A stretch of DNA of 64,000 bases from positions 2,108,001 through 2,172,000 of the forward strand of contig JACJYN010000002.1 in assembly GCA_020636095.1 (NCBI GenBank), given 5' to 3'. The notes beneath the pieces are model-generated. The model did no database searches. It had not been told where the DNA came from and worked only from the letters and a program-made list of their open reading frames with translations. Numbering within the stretch: position 1 is the stretch's first letter; each line of letters begins with the position of its first letter. Made by a program: the position numbers and the translations under genes. This DNA comes from Lewinellaceae bacterium. GTDB lineage: Bacteria; Bacteroidota; Bacteroidia; Chitinophagales; Saprospiraceae. Of the stretch, positions 36,130-45,938 are shown piece after piece.

Positions 36130-36916
36130 AGTACTTAAGGATTTTGAAACAATGATGAATAGTACATTAAAACGTGACCGAAGATAAAAACTGGCCGCAA
36201 ACTCGCCGAAACTTTTCGACTGAAGTCCACAATAGGCCTTTAAATAGAAGTTTTTCTGCCTTCGGTGACAGAATTTATGTCAAATATACAACCCATCAGG
36301 CATTTTGATTGAGGATTGGCAAATAAATTAATAGTAAAACTATTTTAAAAGATAGTTTTATATATCTTTAAGATAGGTTTACATTTTCATTTAATTGTTT
36401 ACACGGGAAAAGGAGCAGACAGAGCAAGTGGTGTTCAAGCCATTCAGGAATATCCTTTTTATTGATGCTCAAGAGCTTACCACTAAACAGCCTGTCTTTG
36501 AGAAACTGAGTGAATTCTGGCGGCAGAAACACTTTTTGTATCCTGTTAGAAGGCGTCGGTATGGCAGAGGCAGTTACCATCCTTCAATTCCAGAAGCATA
36601 GCCAATTACCCTTCAAAGATTTATTCAACGGCTTCCTCTGCTCAAAGGAAACAATACGGGAACGAGGAATCCAAAATAAAAGTAACACTACTCCATATAA
36701 AAATTTTACATTTTTTTTAATCAGTAAAACATTTATACTATTTTAGTGTTGCTATTTTGTTTAGCACAACTGAAAGCATACTTGGCTGCAGCAGTAGTTC
36801 CCGATTTGGCGAAATGATGCCCTAAATCCTGCCACTAAAGCGGGGATTGCTGACTTGGCTGGCCCTCCCACAAAACAGCCTTACTTTTTGCCTTTTACAC
36901 AAAATAAAGATTGATC
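36130..36916. other. AT-rich intergenic region, no supported gene
   Basis: About 790 bp, clearly AT-richer than its neighbours (e.g. 36300-36400 and 36690-36760). Frames at 36395-36601 (+), 36510-36746 (+) and 36368-36580 (-) do not resemble any family I know and overlap each other. It may hold a worn remnant of acquired DNA and the promoter of the SulP gene. I see no inverted ends. Confidence 0.5.
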
Positions 36917-38560
36917 ATGGATTCCAATGTTAGCACTACTGCAAAGCCTAATTTATTTTCCAACCTTAAATATGACCTTCCAGCCAGTATAGTTGTCTTT
37001 CTGGTGGCTCTTCCACTTTGCCTCGGCATTGCACTTGCTTCCGGCGCTCCGTTGTTTTCGGGGATCATAGCCGGTATCGTTGGAGGTATCGTCGTCGGTT
37101 TCGCCAGTGGCTCACAGATCGGAGTGAGCGGCCCTGCGGCCGGCCTGGCGGTTATTGTTTTGTCAGCCATTCAGGAATTTGGCACATTTGAGGTATTTCT
37201 GCTGGCCGTTGTGGTCTCCGGTGTGATACAAATGCTGCTTGGTTTTGCAAAAGCCGGCATTATCGGATATTATTTTCCGTCTTCTGTGATTAAGGGGATG
37301 CTGTCTGGTATTGGCATTATTATTATCCTCAAGCAAATCCCGCACGCACTGGGTTATGATAAGGATTATGAAGGAAATTTTTCCTTTGTGCAACCCGATG
37401 GGCACAATACCCTATCCGAGCTATATTATATGCTCGACTTCGTTAGTCCGGGCGCTATCATCATAGCCCTCGTTTCACTGGCGATACTGGTATTGTGGGA
37501 GCAGCCGTTTATGCAACGGCGCCCTGTATTCAAGATCGTTCAGGGGCCTCTGGTCGTAGTTGTGGCCGGCATTTTATTTAATCTGTTATTCCAGTCCATG
37601 CCACAATTTGCTCTCAAGGGAGATCAGATCGTCAATATACCGGTTGCGGAAAGCCTGAGTGGGTTTCTCGGGCTGTTCACTTTACCTGATTTCAGCCAGA
37701 TCACCAACCCGCAGATATATATCACGGCAATCACCATCGCTGTAGTAGCCAGCCTGGAAACACTGCTCTGCGTGGAAGCCACTGATAAACTGGACCCCAA
37801 TAAGCGGATTACTCCCACCAACCGGGAGCTCAAAGCACAAGGCCTGGGAAATATCCTTTCCGGCCTGATCGGTGGCCTGCCGGTTACCCAGGTGATCGTC
37901 CGCAGCTCGGCCAATATCCAGTCGGGAGGACGCAGCAAGGCATCTGCCATTATCCACGGTTTCATTCTTTTGATTGCCGCGATGAGCATTCCGCATATTT
38001 TGAACCTGATACCACTGGCCAGCCTTGCCGCCATTCTTTTTTTAGTGGGTTACAAGCTGGCAAAACCGGCCCTGTTCAAGCAAATGTATCAGCTAGGTAA
38101 AGCTCAATTCGTGCCCTTTATGGTCACCATACTGGCCATTGTCTTCACCGACCTGCTAGTTGGGATTGGTATGGGATTGGTATTTGCTGTTTTCTATGTC
38201 CTTTACAACAATTACAAGAAGCCCTACTTTTTCTATCCCGAGAAGCACGAGGAAGGCGCTGCCATCCGCTTCGAACTAGCTGAAGATGTGACCTTCCTCA
38301 ACAAGGCGAGCATCCTGCAGACCCTTAACCATTTTCCGGAAAATTCCAAAGTGATTATCGACGCGACTAATTCCGTTAATATCGATCTGGATGTGATCGA
38401 GATCATCGAAGACTTCCGGCAGAATGCCCAGTACAAGAACATCGAGCTGGAAATCCTGGGGTTATATGAACAAAAGAAACCCAAGGAATCGGTTCAGGAT
38501 CTCACGCAGTTGGTGCGTAACAGCAATGGGCCTAAAAGCGGCCTCGCCATTCAAGATTAG
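36917..38560 (+). CDS. SulP family anion transporter
   Basis: 547 residues. About 11-12 membrane segments: YDLPASIVVFLVALPLCLGIALASG (the SulP N-terminal consensus), GIIAGIVGGIVVGFASGSQIGVSGPAAG, GLGNILSGLIGGLPVTQVIVRSSANIQSGGRSK, then a C-terminal domain (about 445-547) that is short for STAS but has VIIDATNSVNIDLDVIEII, the STAS core. SulP proteins move sulfate, bicarbonate or other anions with Na+ or H+. The Bacteroidota forms next to carbonic anhydrase are thought to carry bicarbonate; there is no such neighbour here. The ATG at 36917 is preferred over a TTG two codons earlier. A terminator follows. Confidence 0.88.
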   Translation: MDSNVSTTAKPNLFSNLKYDLPASIVVFLVALPLCLGIALASGAPLFSGIIAGIVGGIVVGFASGSQIGVSGPAAGLAVIVLSAIQEFGTFEVFLLAVVVSGVIQMLLGFAKAGIIGYYFPSSVIKGMLSGIGIIIILKQIPHALGYDKDYEGNFSFVQPDGHNTLSELYYMLDFVSPGAIIIALVSLAILVLWEQPFMQRRPVFKIVQGPLVVVVAGILFNLLFQSMPQFALKGDQIVNIPVAESLSGFLGLFTLPDFSQITNPQIYITAITIAVVASLETLLCVEATDKLDPNKRITPTNRELKAQGLGNILSGLIGGLPVTQVIVRSSANIQSGGRSKASAIIHGFILLIAAMSIPHILNLIPLASLAAILFLVGYKLAKPALFKQMYQLGKAQFVPFMVTILAIVFTDLLVGIGMGLVFAVFYVLYNNYKKPYFFYPEKHEEGAAIRFELAEDVTFLNKASILQTLNHFPENSKVIIDATNSVNIDLDVIEIIEDFRQNAQYKNIELEILGLYEQKKPKESVQDLTQLVRNSNGPKSGLAIQD

Positions 38561-38588
38561 ACGCCGCCCCCCCAACATTTCAATCAGG

Positions 38589-38621
38589 ACAGGAGTTATC
38601 CCGAAAAGGGGTAGCTCCTGT
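38589..38621 (+). terminator. Terminator of the SulP gene
   Basis: ACAGGAGTTATCCC (38589-38602) pairs with GGGGTAGCTCCTGT (38608-38621), allowing two G-U pairs, and runs into TTTAATATT. It is 28 bp after the stop. Confidence 0.7.
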
Positions 38622-38704
38622 TTAATATTATCCAGTTAAATCCTCATGCGCCAGATATTGTAGCAAAATTTCCTTATCCTTAGGCTTCAACTGAGCGCTG
38701 ATTC

Positions 38705-40912
38705 ATGAAAAAACTGGAACGCCGATTGACCCTTCCCGCTGTGATAGCCATTGGCATCGGAGGGATGCTGGGAAGCGGGATTTTTGTACTGCCGGGCATT
38801 GCTGCCGCCAAAACGGGCCCATCTCTATGGCTGGCCTATTTGGTGGCTGGCCTGTGCGTTTTGCCTGCCGCGCTCTCCAAATCAGAGCTGGCCTCGGCTA
38901 TGCCTACTTCCGGCGGCACCTACATTTTCATTGAACGGGCTTTCGGCCCGATACTCGGCACTATTGCCGGCCTGGGCCTATGGCTTTCCCTTCTGCTAAA
39001 GAGCTCCTTTGCGCTCGTAGGCTTTGGCGCCTATCTGCTTGTACTGGCCGATGTGCCCTTAAAACCGGCATCACTCGGCTTCCTTGGCCTGATCATGGCC
39101 CTCAATATCATGGGTGTAAAGAAGGTAGGTAACATACAGATCGGAGTGGTAAGCCTTAGCTTACTGGGCTTGCTATTATTGGTCATTTTTGGTATCCCGA
39201 ATGTGGAGCCCGCCAATATGACTCCTTTTCTGACCCATGGCAATAAAGGATTGGTGGCCACTGCCGCTTTTGTTTTTGTTTCCTATGCCGGTGTGACCAA
39301 AATAGCGGCTATTGCCGAAGAGATCAAGGATCCCGGGCGGAACCTGCCTCTGTCTATGATATTGGTGCTGGTGGTGATTGGCTTGGTTTATACCCTGGTG
39401 AGTTTCACTCTGGTGGGTAATGTGCCGGTAGCGGAACTGGCGCATGACCTACACCCCATATACACGCTGGCCAACCATTTGGCTGGCCGCTGGGGAGGGT
39501 TGGCGGCAGCTGTTCTGGGCGTAGTCACCCTCATATCTATGGCCAATTCGGGGGTACTGGCGGCCTCCCGGTTTCCGTTCGCCATGAGCCGCGACCGGCT
39601 GGCGCCTATCTTTTTCAGCAGGGTTAGCCCCCGGTTTCTCACTCCGGTCAGCGCCATTATCGCCACCTGTTTACTCATGGCGCTGGCCATCAGCTTTCTG
39701 GATGTAGAGCGCATTGCCAAACTGGCCAGCGCATTCAAAGTCATGATGTTCATGGCGGTCAATGCCTGCGTGATCATCCTGAGGGAAACGGCCGTACAGT
39801 GGTATACGCCTCCCTATCGCTCGCCGCTCTACCCCTGGATGCAGATTTTCGGGATTATCTCCGGAATGGTGCTTTTGGTTTTGCTCGGCGCCACCGGTGT
39901 GCTCGGCGCCCTGCTGATCTCTGTGCTTGGCGGAGGCATCTATTTCTTTTACGGCAGATTAAAGTCTCAGCGCAGCGGTGTACTGAAAAAGTATGGGCAC
40001 AAACCTGCTCTTTACTTACTGTACCGCCGCAGCTGGAAAAAACTAATAGGAAAGGGCATTCAAAGTGAACCATACGAAGCGATAAAAAGCACCAGCCTGG
40101 ATGGCGCCCTGGCAAAAGAAGCGGAGGTAGTTATTCCCCTCTTCGGTAAAGAAAGTTCAGTGGAAATGTTGGTGGAAATGGGAGCAGCCCTGTCTATGGG
40201 ACAAAAAGTGCAGGTAGTGCACTTCAAGGAAGTACCCGACCAAACTGCCCTGGAGGCCTTGCTCGAAGAAAGCCCCATTATTACCTCGCTCAATCGCCGG
40301 ATAACGGCGATGGCAAAGGAACGGAACGTAGATGTCGATTTTGACGCCATCGTCACCCACGAACTGGTAAAGACCATTTATGAGGTCAGCACACAGGCCC
40401 ATTGCCGGTGGCTGGTCAGCGGTTGGGAAGGCCGGTCCCGTACCCGTCTGCTGGTGCGCAATCCTATCGGCTGGCTGGTTACCCACCTGAACAGCAACTT
40501 TGCCCTTTTTAAAGACAATGGCGTTCGCTATATCCGCCGCATACTTATCGCTCAGCGGCCATACCGGAATGACCTTAAATTCATCACGGCCGCCAGCCGG
40601 ATCGCAGCTTTCTACGAAGCAGAACTCACCCTGCTTCGGATCGCACCCCAGCATACCCCAGAAGAAAAGCTGCTGCAGATCAGACAGGATTCAGAGCGCC
40701 TGTTGAGGGCCTCCTTCGTTTCGGCTAACCTGATCATTCAAAAGAGCACCCATCCGGTTAAAATGGTAACGGAAATGGCGGCAGAATACGATCTGCTGAT
40801 CACCGGCACTCCGGGTAAGGAGAACTGGACGGACGTCCTCTTTGGAAGCAACCAGGACAAATTCTCCCGGGAGGCGCCCTGTTCGGTATTGCGGTTGACA
40901 ATTAATGAATAG
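38705..40912 (+). CDS. APC family amino acid permease with UspA-like C-terminal domains
   Basis: 735 residues. The first 440 form a 12-helix amino acid-polyamine-organocation permease: IGIGGMLGSGIFVLPGIAA (helix 1 substrate site), MPTSGGTYIFIERAFG, and FVSYAGVTKIAAIAEEIKDPGRNLP. The rest is cytosolic: two universal-stress-like domains (about 465-600 and 605-735) ending TGTPGKENWTDVLFGSNQDKF and APCSVLRL. This permease plus UspA layout is known in cationic-amino-acid transporter relatives, where the tail probably binds nucleotide. Substrate not determinable. Overlaps the debranching-enzyme gene by 11 bp tail to tail. Confidence 0.87.
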   Translation: MKKLERRLTLPAVIAIGIGGMLGSGIFVLPGIAAAKTGPSLWLAYLVAGLCVLPAALSKSELASAMPTSGGTYIFIERAFGPILGTIAGLGLWLSLLLKSSFALVGFGAYLLVLADVPLKPASLGFLGLIMALNIMGVKKVGNIQIGVVSLSLLGLLLLVIFGIPNVEPANMTPFLTHGNKGLVATAAFVFVSYAGVTKIAAIAEEIKDPGRNLPLSMILVLVVIGLVYTLVSFTLVGNVPVAELAHDLHPIYTLANHLAGRWGGLAAAVLGVVTLISMANSGVLAASRFPFAMSRDRLAPIFFSRVSPRFLTPVSAIIATCLLMALAISFLDVERIAKLASAFKVMMFMAVNACVIILRETAVQWYTPPYRSPLYPWMQIFGIISGMVLLVLLGATGVLGALLISVLGGGIYFFYGRLKSQRSGVLKKYGHKPALYLLYRRSWKKLIGKGIQSEPYEAIKSTSLDGALAKEAEVVIPLFGKESSVEMLVEMGAALSMGQKVQVVHFKEVPDQTALEALLEESPIITSLNRRITAMAKERNVDVDFDAIVTHELVKTIYEVSTQAHCRWLVSGWEGRSRTRLLVRNPIGWLVTHLNSNFALFKDNGVRYIRRILIAQRPYRNDLKFITAASRIAAFYEAELTLLRIAPQHTPEEKLLQIRQDSERLLRASFVSANLIIQKSTHPVKMVTEMAAEYDLLITGTPGKENWTDVLFGSNQDKFSREAPCSVLRLTINE

Positions 40913-43268
40913 CAGCCTCTCGTTCTCGCTTTTGCTTCAGCCAATCTTTTCCGGAAAGCGCCCCAAGGCCGGGTAGAAGATGGGGCCGGGCAAAGTGGAG
41001 GCCTTTAAAAATTTGATCTTCCAGCGCCCTTTCGTCCGCTCTTTTCGAATCCGCCTCCAACTCGAACCGTTCGGTTCCATTCAGTTCCACATAAGGCGCC
41101 GGTTCGTCCGGGAAGACGAGTAACACATCCCCGTCTTTCACCCGCAGTGTACGAGTGGCAAAGGTGTCCACCTGGAAAAGAAGGACCGCCTCCAGTTCCC
41201 TGAAAGTATAGCGAAACGTGCGCTTCCCTGTTTCCTTTTTGTACTCCCCTTCTACAAAGCCATTGAAAACGCGTTCCCGGGCCCGGAAATCCAAAACCGC
41301 ATTCGGAATTATTGGATGCAGGCGGAGGGCCTGGTCCGTAGCCAATGGCTGGATGCCCATAAAGTATTCGTACCATACCCGGAGGTATTCCGCATTGGAC
41401 CAGGCCTGCAGAAAGGTACCGGACAGCTTCGGCCAATCGGCGCCCGGCCGGGGAAGTGCGTCGGTATTTTCGCTCAAGCTGCCCACCGCGCCCATCTCCA
41501 GGGTCATGCGGCTCATATTGTCAAACAGCGCATAGGCCATATCTGCCTGCCCGGCTTCGAGGAGGCGCTGCATGGCGATGCCATTATTCCAGAGCCAGAC
41601 GGCGCCATTGTGGTAAGCAGCGTCTTTGTGGTAGTAATCCGGGTTTTCGTGAAATGGGTGAAACTCGGGATGCTCTTGATTAAGAGAGGCTACGCCCCAG
41701 GGATAAACAAGCCCCTCCCATACCTGGCGGGTAATGGCGAAGCGCAGGCTGTCATTTTTGATAAAATCAAGGGCGAAGAGTTGGTTGGGGCGAAGGGTGA
41801 AATCGGGTGTGCCATCTACCCGAAGGCGGTCTGCCAGAATGGCTTGCCCTTCAACCAGAAAGTCTTTGATAAAATTATTGCGCAGCTTTTTGGCAACCCC
41901 AATCCACCGCTTTGAATCTCCTGCCTCACCCAAATGATTGGCAAAGAAAATGCTGGCCTGCAGTTGGCCATACCAGAGCGCCTGTATATCGTTGGCCCGG
42001 TTGCCCCGGGGCGACCAGGGCAGTTTCTCTTCGGCCGGCACATTAGGCTGATCAATACGGGCGTCCATCCAGGTATCGGCAGCATCATGGGTGAGGTAAC
42101 TCTTGTCATCCACCCAGTATTTCAGCACACCCTCCGTGGCCCTTTTTACGGCGGGGTATAGCTCGCGGATGATCGCCGTGTCACCCGAATACTGGACATA
42201 CTGCTGCAGTGCAATCACAAAGCGGGGCGAGCCGTCAGTCGTATTGTAAATGGCTTCTCCCGGACGCAGCCGGTTGGGGACACGGCCGTAGTTGGAGGAA
42301 TTTTCATCCGTATTCTGATATTTAGCGAAGTCGCTCAGGATGTTTCGGGCCACTTCAAATTGGCCGGTTACCAGGCAGGCGCCGGGCAGTGAAATAAACA
42401 AGTCTCTTCCCCAATAATCGTTAAACCAGGGCAGGCCGGCATAGATGCCATAACCCGTCTGCCGGGTGATGAGCTGGTCCAGGGTCAGGATATTCCAGCG
42501 GATGGCCTGGGTGAGTTGCTTATCGCTGGACTCGAAGTAATTGAGTTCGGAGATCAGGCGCTCCATGCGTTGTTGGCGTTCTGCCAACCAGGCTTCGTCA
42601 TTTTGCTGTGCTTCCGCCAGCAGGCTGATCACCGCCGATTCGGTACTATCCAAAGCGATAAAAAAACCCTGAGCGGCAGCATCTGCCTGCAGGTAGGAAA
42701 GGCTGTCTTTTTCTACCATACCGGTACTGGCGGATTGGCGGGTAGTGATGCCCAGCAGCATATCCGGATATTCGCTGTGGCGAAAAAAGGCAACTGCATC
42801 TTCGTATTTTTCGAATTGGATGGCTTCTCCGATCAGGGAGATCGCCATGGATTGCCCTTCTGCCGGCTCTAAATGAATAGATAATACCCGGTGAAAATCG
42901 AAGAGGGCCAGTTCTTCTACCGCATCGCCGTATTCCCGGCGCAGGAGGTGAGGGTATACGATGGCAGTGGCCTGAGTACGGTCCAAAGGCTCCCCGTCCA
43001 GAAGCAGGTTGTAATCTTTAAATATACGCCGGGTACGAACATTCCAGCCCGAGAACCAGTCGTCATTCACCTGAGCATGGGTGCGGCCGTAGTAGTAGGC
43101 ATCTTGTTTGTCTGTATAGGAATATTCACGGTTTTCGCCAGGTGGGACGATGGCGCCCATCTCCGCCAGCAAATTGCTTTGTTTTTGTTCCTGCCGGCCC
43201 TCCTGCCCGGAAGGCTGGCAGGCGGCGAGTGCCAGGAGTAAGAAAAGAGAAGAGAAGCGGTTTCGCAT
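40902..43268 (-). CDS. Glycogen debranching enzyme-like lipoprotein (amylo-alpha-1,6-glucosidase fold)
   Basis: 788 residues. N-terminal lipoprotein signal MRNRFSSLFLLLALAACQPSG (lipobox with Cys). A 250-residue N-terminal beta domain is followed by an (alpha/alpha)6 barrel like the GDE_C/GH133 family: GIYAGLPWFNDYWGRDLFISLPG, NYGRVPNRLRPGEAIYNTTDGSPRF, TWMDARIDQ, and KDAAYHNGAVWLWNNG. This barrel removes alpha-1,6-linked glucose in debranching enzymes. Cytosolic debranching enzymes carry no lipid anchor, so this one probably handles extracellular or periplasmic glycans. An upstream ATG at 43289 would overlap kynU by 11 bp; 43268 leaves a 10 bp gap and a standard signal. Third gene of the ogt-kynU unit. 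Confidence 0.85.
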   Translation of the reverse strand: MRNRFSSLFLLLALAACQPSGQEGRQEQKQSNLLAEMGAIVPPGENREYSYTDKQDAYYYGRTHAQVNDDWFSGWNVRTRRIFKDYNLLLDGEPLDRTQATAIVYPHLLRREYGDAVEELALFDFHRVLSIHLEPAEGQSMAISLIGEAIQFEKYEDAVAFFRHSEYPDMLLGITTRQSASTGMVEKDSLSYLQADAAAQGFFIALDSTESAVISLLAEAQQNDEAWLAERQQRMERLISELNYFESSDKQLTQAIRWNILTLDQLITRQTGYGIYAGLPWFNDYWGRDLFISLPGACLVTGQFEVARNILSDFAKYQNTDENSSNYGRVPNRLRPGEAIYNTTDGSPRFVIALQQYVQYSGDTAIIRELYPAVKRATEGVLKYWVDDKSYLTHDAADTWMDARIDQPNVPAEEKLPWSPRGNRANDIQALWYGQLQASIFFANHLGEAGDSKRWIGVAKKLRNNFIKDFLVEGQAILADRLRVDGTPDFTLRPNQLFALDFIKNDSLRFAITRQVWEGLVYPWGVASLNQEHPEFHPFHENPDYYHKDAAYHNGAVWLWNNGIAMQRLLEAGQADMAYALFDNMSRMTLEMGAVGSLSENTDALPRPGADWPKLSGTFLQAWSNAEYLRVWYEYFMGIQPLATDQALRLHPIIPNAVLDFRARERVFNGFVEGEYKKETGKRTFRYTFRELEAVLLFQVDTFATRTLRVKDGDVLLVFPDEPAPYVELNGTERFELEADSKRADERALEDQIFKGLHFARPHLLPGLGALSGKDWLKQKREREAAIH

Positions 43269-43278
43269 GAGCAATGCA

Positions 43279-44583
43279 TTAATTTTCATATTCCTTCAAC
43301 AAACGGGCAAACTCAAAAACATCCTGAAAGCTGTTGTACAGAGGCACCGGCGCCAGGCGGATCACGCCCGCCTCTCCAAGTTCTCCTGTCCCATCGTGCA
43401 GGTTATCCTCCCGCCAGTCGCTGATCACGCCATTTTCTTCCAGGTAGTTGTACAAGTGTTTACCATTTCGGCGGGCATAAATGGAAAGCTGGCAGCCCCG
43501 GGCTTCCGGATCATCCGGTGTTATGACGTGGAGGGGCCCGCCTTCCACATTAACCTCCCGGAGCAGGAATTCCAGGTAGCCCGTCAGTTTTTCGCTTTTG
43601 GCGCGCAAGGCCGCCATGCCTGCCTGATGGAAAATATCCAGGCTGGCTTTATGCACAGCAAAGCTAAAAATCTGGGCATTGCTCAACTGCCAGCCGGCGG
43701 CGCCTTTCATCGGCTTAAAGCCTTTGCGCATGAGAAAGCGTTCGCTGTCATCATGCCCCCACCAGCCGGCGAAGCGAGGCAGCTCCGCATTCTTACCGTG
43801 GCGTTCGTGAACAAAGGCGCCGCTGGGGCCGCCCGGGCCGGAGTTGAGGTATTTATAGCTACACCATACTGCGAAGTCGGCGTTCCAGTCGTGCAACTGC
43901 AATAAAACATTGCCGGCGGCATGGGCCAGGTCGAAACCGGCGTAAGCGCCTGCTTTGTGGGCAGCCTCGGCAATAGCCTTCAGGTCGAAGAATTGGCCGG
44001 TGAAATAATTCACTCCGCCAAACATGACCAGAGCCGTTTCCCTTCCATGTTGTTCGATGGTCGCTATTATATCTTCCGTACGCAGGTATTCCTCCCCTTT
44101 CCTGGGCTCCACCTCCACAATGGCCTGCTCGGGCTGGTAGCCATGCCAGCGCACCTGGCTTTCCACTGCATACTGGTCGGAAGGGAAGGCCCCCGCTTCC
44201 ATAATGATCTTATATCGGCTGGCGTCGGGCCGGTAGAAAGTGGCCATCATCAGATGAAGGTTAGTGGTCAGGGTATTCATCACGATCACCTCCTCCTCCC
44301 TGGCCCCCACCACATGAGCTGTTTGTGGCATAAGGAACTTGTGGTAGTCCATCCAGGGCATCTCGCCGCGGAAATGGCCCTCTACACCGTAGGCTTTCCA
44401 GTGTTCCAGTTCGTGTAGTATAGCAGCCTGGGCACTCTTAGGCTGCAGGCCGAGAGAATTGCCGCAAAAATAGAGCACATCTTTCCCCCGGTGTTGAGGG
44501 AAGTAGAACTGATCGCGATAAGAACGAAGGGGGTCTCTTCGATCTTGTTCCCGGGCATAGGCCAAGGTAGGTTGGTAGGGCAT
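43279..44583 (-). CDS. kynU: Kynureninase
   Basis: 434-residue PLP enzyme of tryptophan catabolism; it splits kynurenine or 3-hydroxykynurenine into (hydroxy)anthranilate and alanine. YFCGNSLGLQPKSA (residues 38-51), MNTLTTNLHLMM, FDLAHAAGN (PLP Asp218) and the PLP lysine Lys244 in WCSYKYLNSGPGG are all family marks; GWWGHD and the C-terminal RLAPVPLYNSFQDV agree. No other kynurenine-pathway gene is nearby. It starts 12 bp after ogt ends and 10 bp before the debranching enzyme, so the three should share a transcript. Confidence 0.95.
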   Translation of the reverse strand: MPYQPTLAYAREQDRRDPLRSYRDQFYFPQHRGKDVLYFCGNSLGLQPKSAQAAILHELEHWKAYGVEGHFRGEMPWMDYHKFLMPQTAHVVGAREEEVIVMNTLTTNLHLMMATFYRPDASRYKIIMEAGAFPSDQYAVESQVRWHGYQPEQAIVEVEPRKGEEYLRTEDIIATIEQHGRETALVMFGGVNYFTGQFFDLKAIAEAAHKAGAYAGFDLAHAAGNVLLQLHDWNADFAVWCSYKYLNSGPGGPSGAFVHERHGKNAELPRFAGWWGHDDSERFLMRKGFKPMKGAAGWQLSNAQIFSFAVHKASLDIFHQAGMAALRAKSEKLTGYLEFLLREVNVEGGPLHVITPDDPEARGCQLSIYARRNGKHLYNYLEENGVISDWREDNLHDGTGELGEAGVIRLAPVPLYNSFQDVFEFARLLKEYEN

Positions 44584-44595
44584 AATGGTAATTAA

Positions 44596-45084
44596 TTAAA
44601 ACAAGCTTCCCTGCTCTGCAAAGCTCATGGGGTTTTCCAGGCCCAGCAACTGGCGCTTCATATCCAACCCGTAGAAATAGCCTTGCAACTCACCATTCTT
44701 GGCGATGCAGCGGTGGCAGGGCACGATGATGGCAATGGGGTTGTGGCGATTGGCTTGCCCGACGGCGCGAACGGCTTTGGGATCGCCCAGCTTATCGGCG
44801 ATGGCCTTGTACGTGGTGGTGTGTCCGTAGGGGACTTTTAGCAATTCCCGCCAGACGGACTGCTGGAAAGCAGGGGCTGTACCAAAGTCGAGTTGCAAAT
44901 CGAACTCCCGGCGTTCGCCTTTAAAATACGCATTGAGCTGTACGATACAGTCGCGTAACACCTTCGGAATAGGGCCGGCGGGGCATGGTTTTGTATCGAC
45001 CAGTTTTACAGAGCTGATGCCGAGGCTGCTGCCTTGGATTTCAAAGCAACCGAAAGGTGAAAGGAAGTGGGTTTTCTCGACCAT
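44596..45084 (-). CDS. ogt: Methylated-DNA--protein-cysteine methyltransferase
   Basis: 162-residue suicidal DNA repair protein that removes O6-alkyl groups from guanine. Acceptor Cys123 in IVPCHRCIAKNGEL; the helix-turn-helix Arg finger region GQANRHNPIAI and the YGHTTTYKAIADKLG helix precede it. The C-terminal QGYFYGLDMKRQLLGLE fits. The frame is open to 45111, but MVEKTHFLSPFG at 45084 is the natural start. First gene of a three-gene unit with kynU. Confidence 0.92.
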   Translation of the reverse strand: MVEKTHFLSPFGCFEIQGSSLGISSVKLVDTKPCPAGPIPKVLRDCIVQLNAYFKGERREFDLQLDFGTAPAFQQSVWRELLKVPYGHTTTYKAIADKLGDPKAVRAVGQANRHNPIAIIVPCHRCIAKNGELQGYFYGLDMKRQLLGLENPMSFAEQGSLF

Positions 45085-45139
45085 GATACCATAGTGGAAG
45101 GTTCCCTCCAAAAATACAAAATTCCGGGGAAAATATTTT

Positions 45140-45192
45140 GTTTAAAAATAGCCAGTAAGCCCATAGGGGCTATCCACTGGCTATTTTTAAAC
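45140..45192 (-). terminator. Terminator of the TlpA-like gene
   Basis: Perfect 17 bp arms GTTTAAAAATAGCCAGT (45140-45156) and complement (45176-45192), with a further AGCCC/GGGGCT pairing inside. It begins 24 bp past the stop of the minus-strand TlpA gene and lies 55 bp before the ogt start. Confidence 0.75.
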
Positions 45193-45215
45193 GGAGGGAG
45201 GTTGCCCTTAACCAG

Positions 45216-45701
45216 CTATTCAGCCAAAGCCTTAATTTTCTCTTCCAGCTCGTACTCATCACCGGGAACGTAGCCGGAGTGGGTGAAGACGATGTTGCCC
45301 TCCTTATCCAACAGGAAGGTTTGGGGTATGGATTGAAAGTTCAGGGAATTGCGCAACACCTGATTGGCATCGGAAAGAATGATGAAAGGCCAGCCCTTGG
45401 ATTCCACCATGGGCTTCACCTTGGCCAGTGCACGCTGGGTATCCATAGTGATGGCGACCAGTTCCATGTCATATTCCTCCTGCCAGCCTTCGTAGAGGTC
45501 GGCGATGGCGTCCAGTTCCTTCTTACAGGGTGAACACCAGGTCGCCCAAAAGCTGACAACAGTAATTTTACCGTTTTGGGCATATTCCTGAATGTCGACC
45601 GACTGGCCGTCCAGGGTTTTTACTTCAACGGAAGGAATCTGCTTCTGGCCGAAGGCCAGGAAGGTGACAAAAACGAATGCAATCGTGGTCAATGCTTTCA
45701 T
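45216..45701 (-). CDS. TlpA-like periplasmic thioredoxin
   Basis: 161 residues: signal peptide MKALTTIAFVFVTFLAFGQ, then a thioredoxin fold. Redox site W55-C56-S-P-C59-K (SFWATWCSPCKKE), the cis-Pro in SIPQTFLLDKEGNI. TlpA/ResA-type proteins reduce disulfides outside the inner membrane, for example in cytochrome c assembly. It is divergent from DUF6029 and an Omp28-like CxxC lipoprotein, which may be part of the same redox function. Confidence 0.88.
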   Translation of the reverse strand: MKALTTIAFVFVTFLAFGQKQIPSVEVKTLDGQSVDIQEYAQNGKITVVSFWATWCSPCKKELDAIADLYEGWQEEYDMELVAITMDTQRALAKVKPMVESKGWPFIILSDANQVLRNSLNFQSIPQTFLLDKEGNIVFTHSGYVPGDEYELEEKIKALAE

Positions 45702-45726
45702 AAATATGCTTTGTTTTTTGTGCCTG

Positions 45727-45734
45727 CAAAGGTA
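45727..45734 (-). promoter_or_regulatory. Candidate -7 box of the TlpA-like gene
   Basis: TACCTTTG on the minus strand, 25 bp before the ATG. No clear -33 box. Confidence 0.5.
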
Positions 45735-45938
45735 ATGATTCTCGCCCGCCTGCTATACTCATCTTTGTTTTTTGAATGACTTACTTGTCCTAAAATTTTT
45801 TTATCCCCCAAATTCAGAGGATAATTGTAGGTATTTTGGGCAACCGGGCCATTATAATGACGTAAAAATTGGAAATTGTAACACGAAGTGAAACCGAAAG
45901 GAGGTGATCCGAAAGGGAAAATTGGAAATAACGGACAA

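Noticed and set aside
36368..36746. Small overlapping frames in the AT-rich gap before the SulP gene
   Set aside because: No motif, no start context and mutually overlapping; too little evidence to call any of them a gene.
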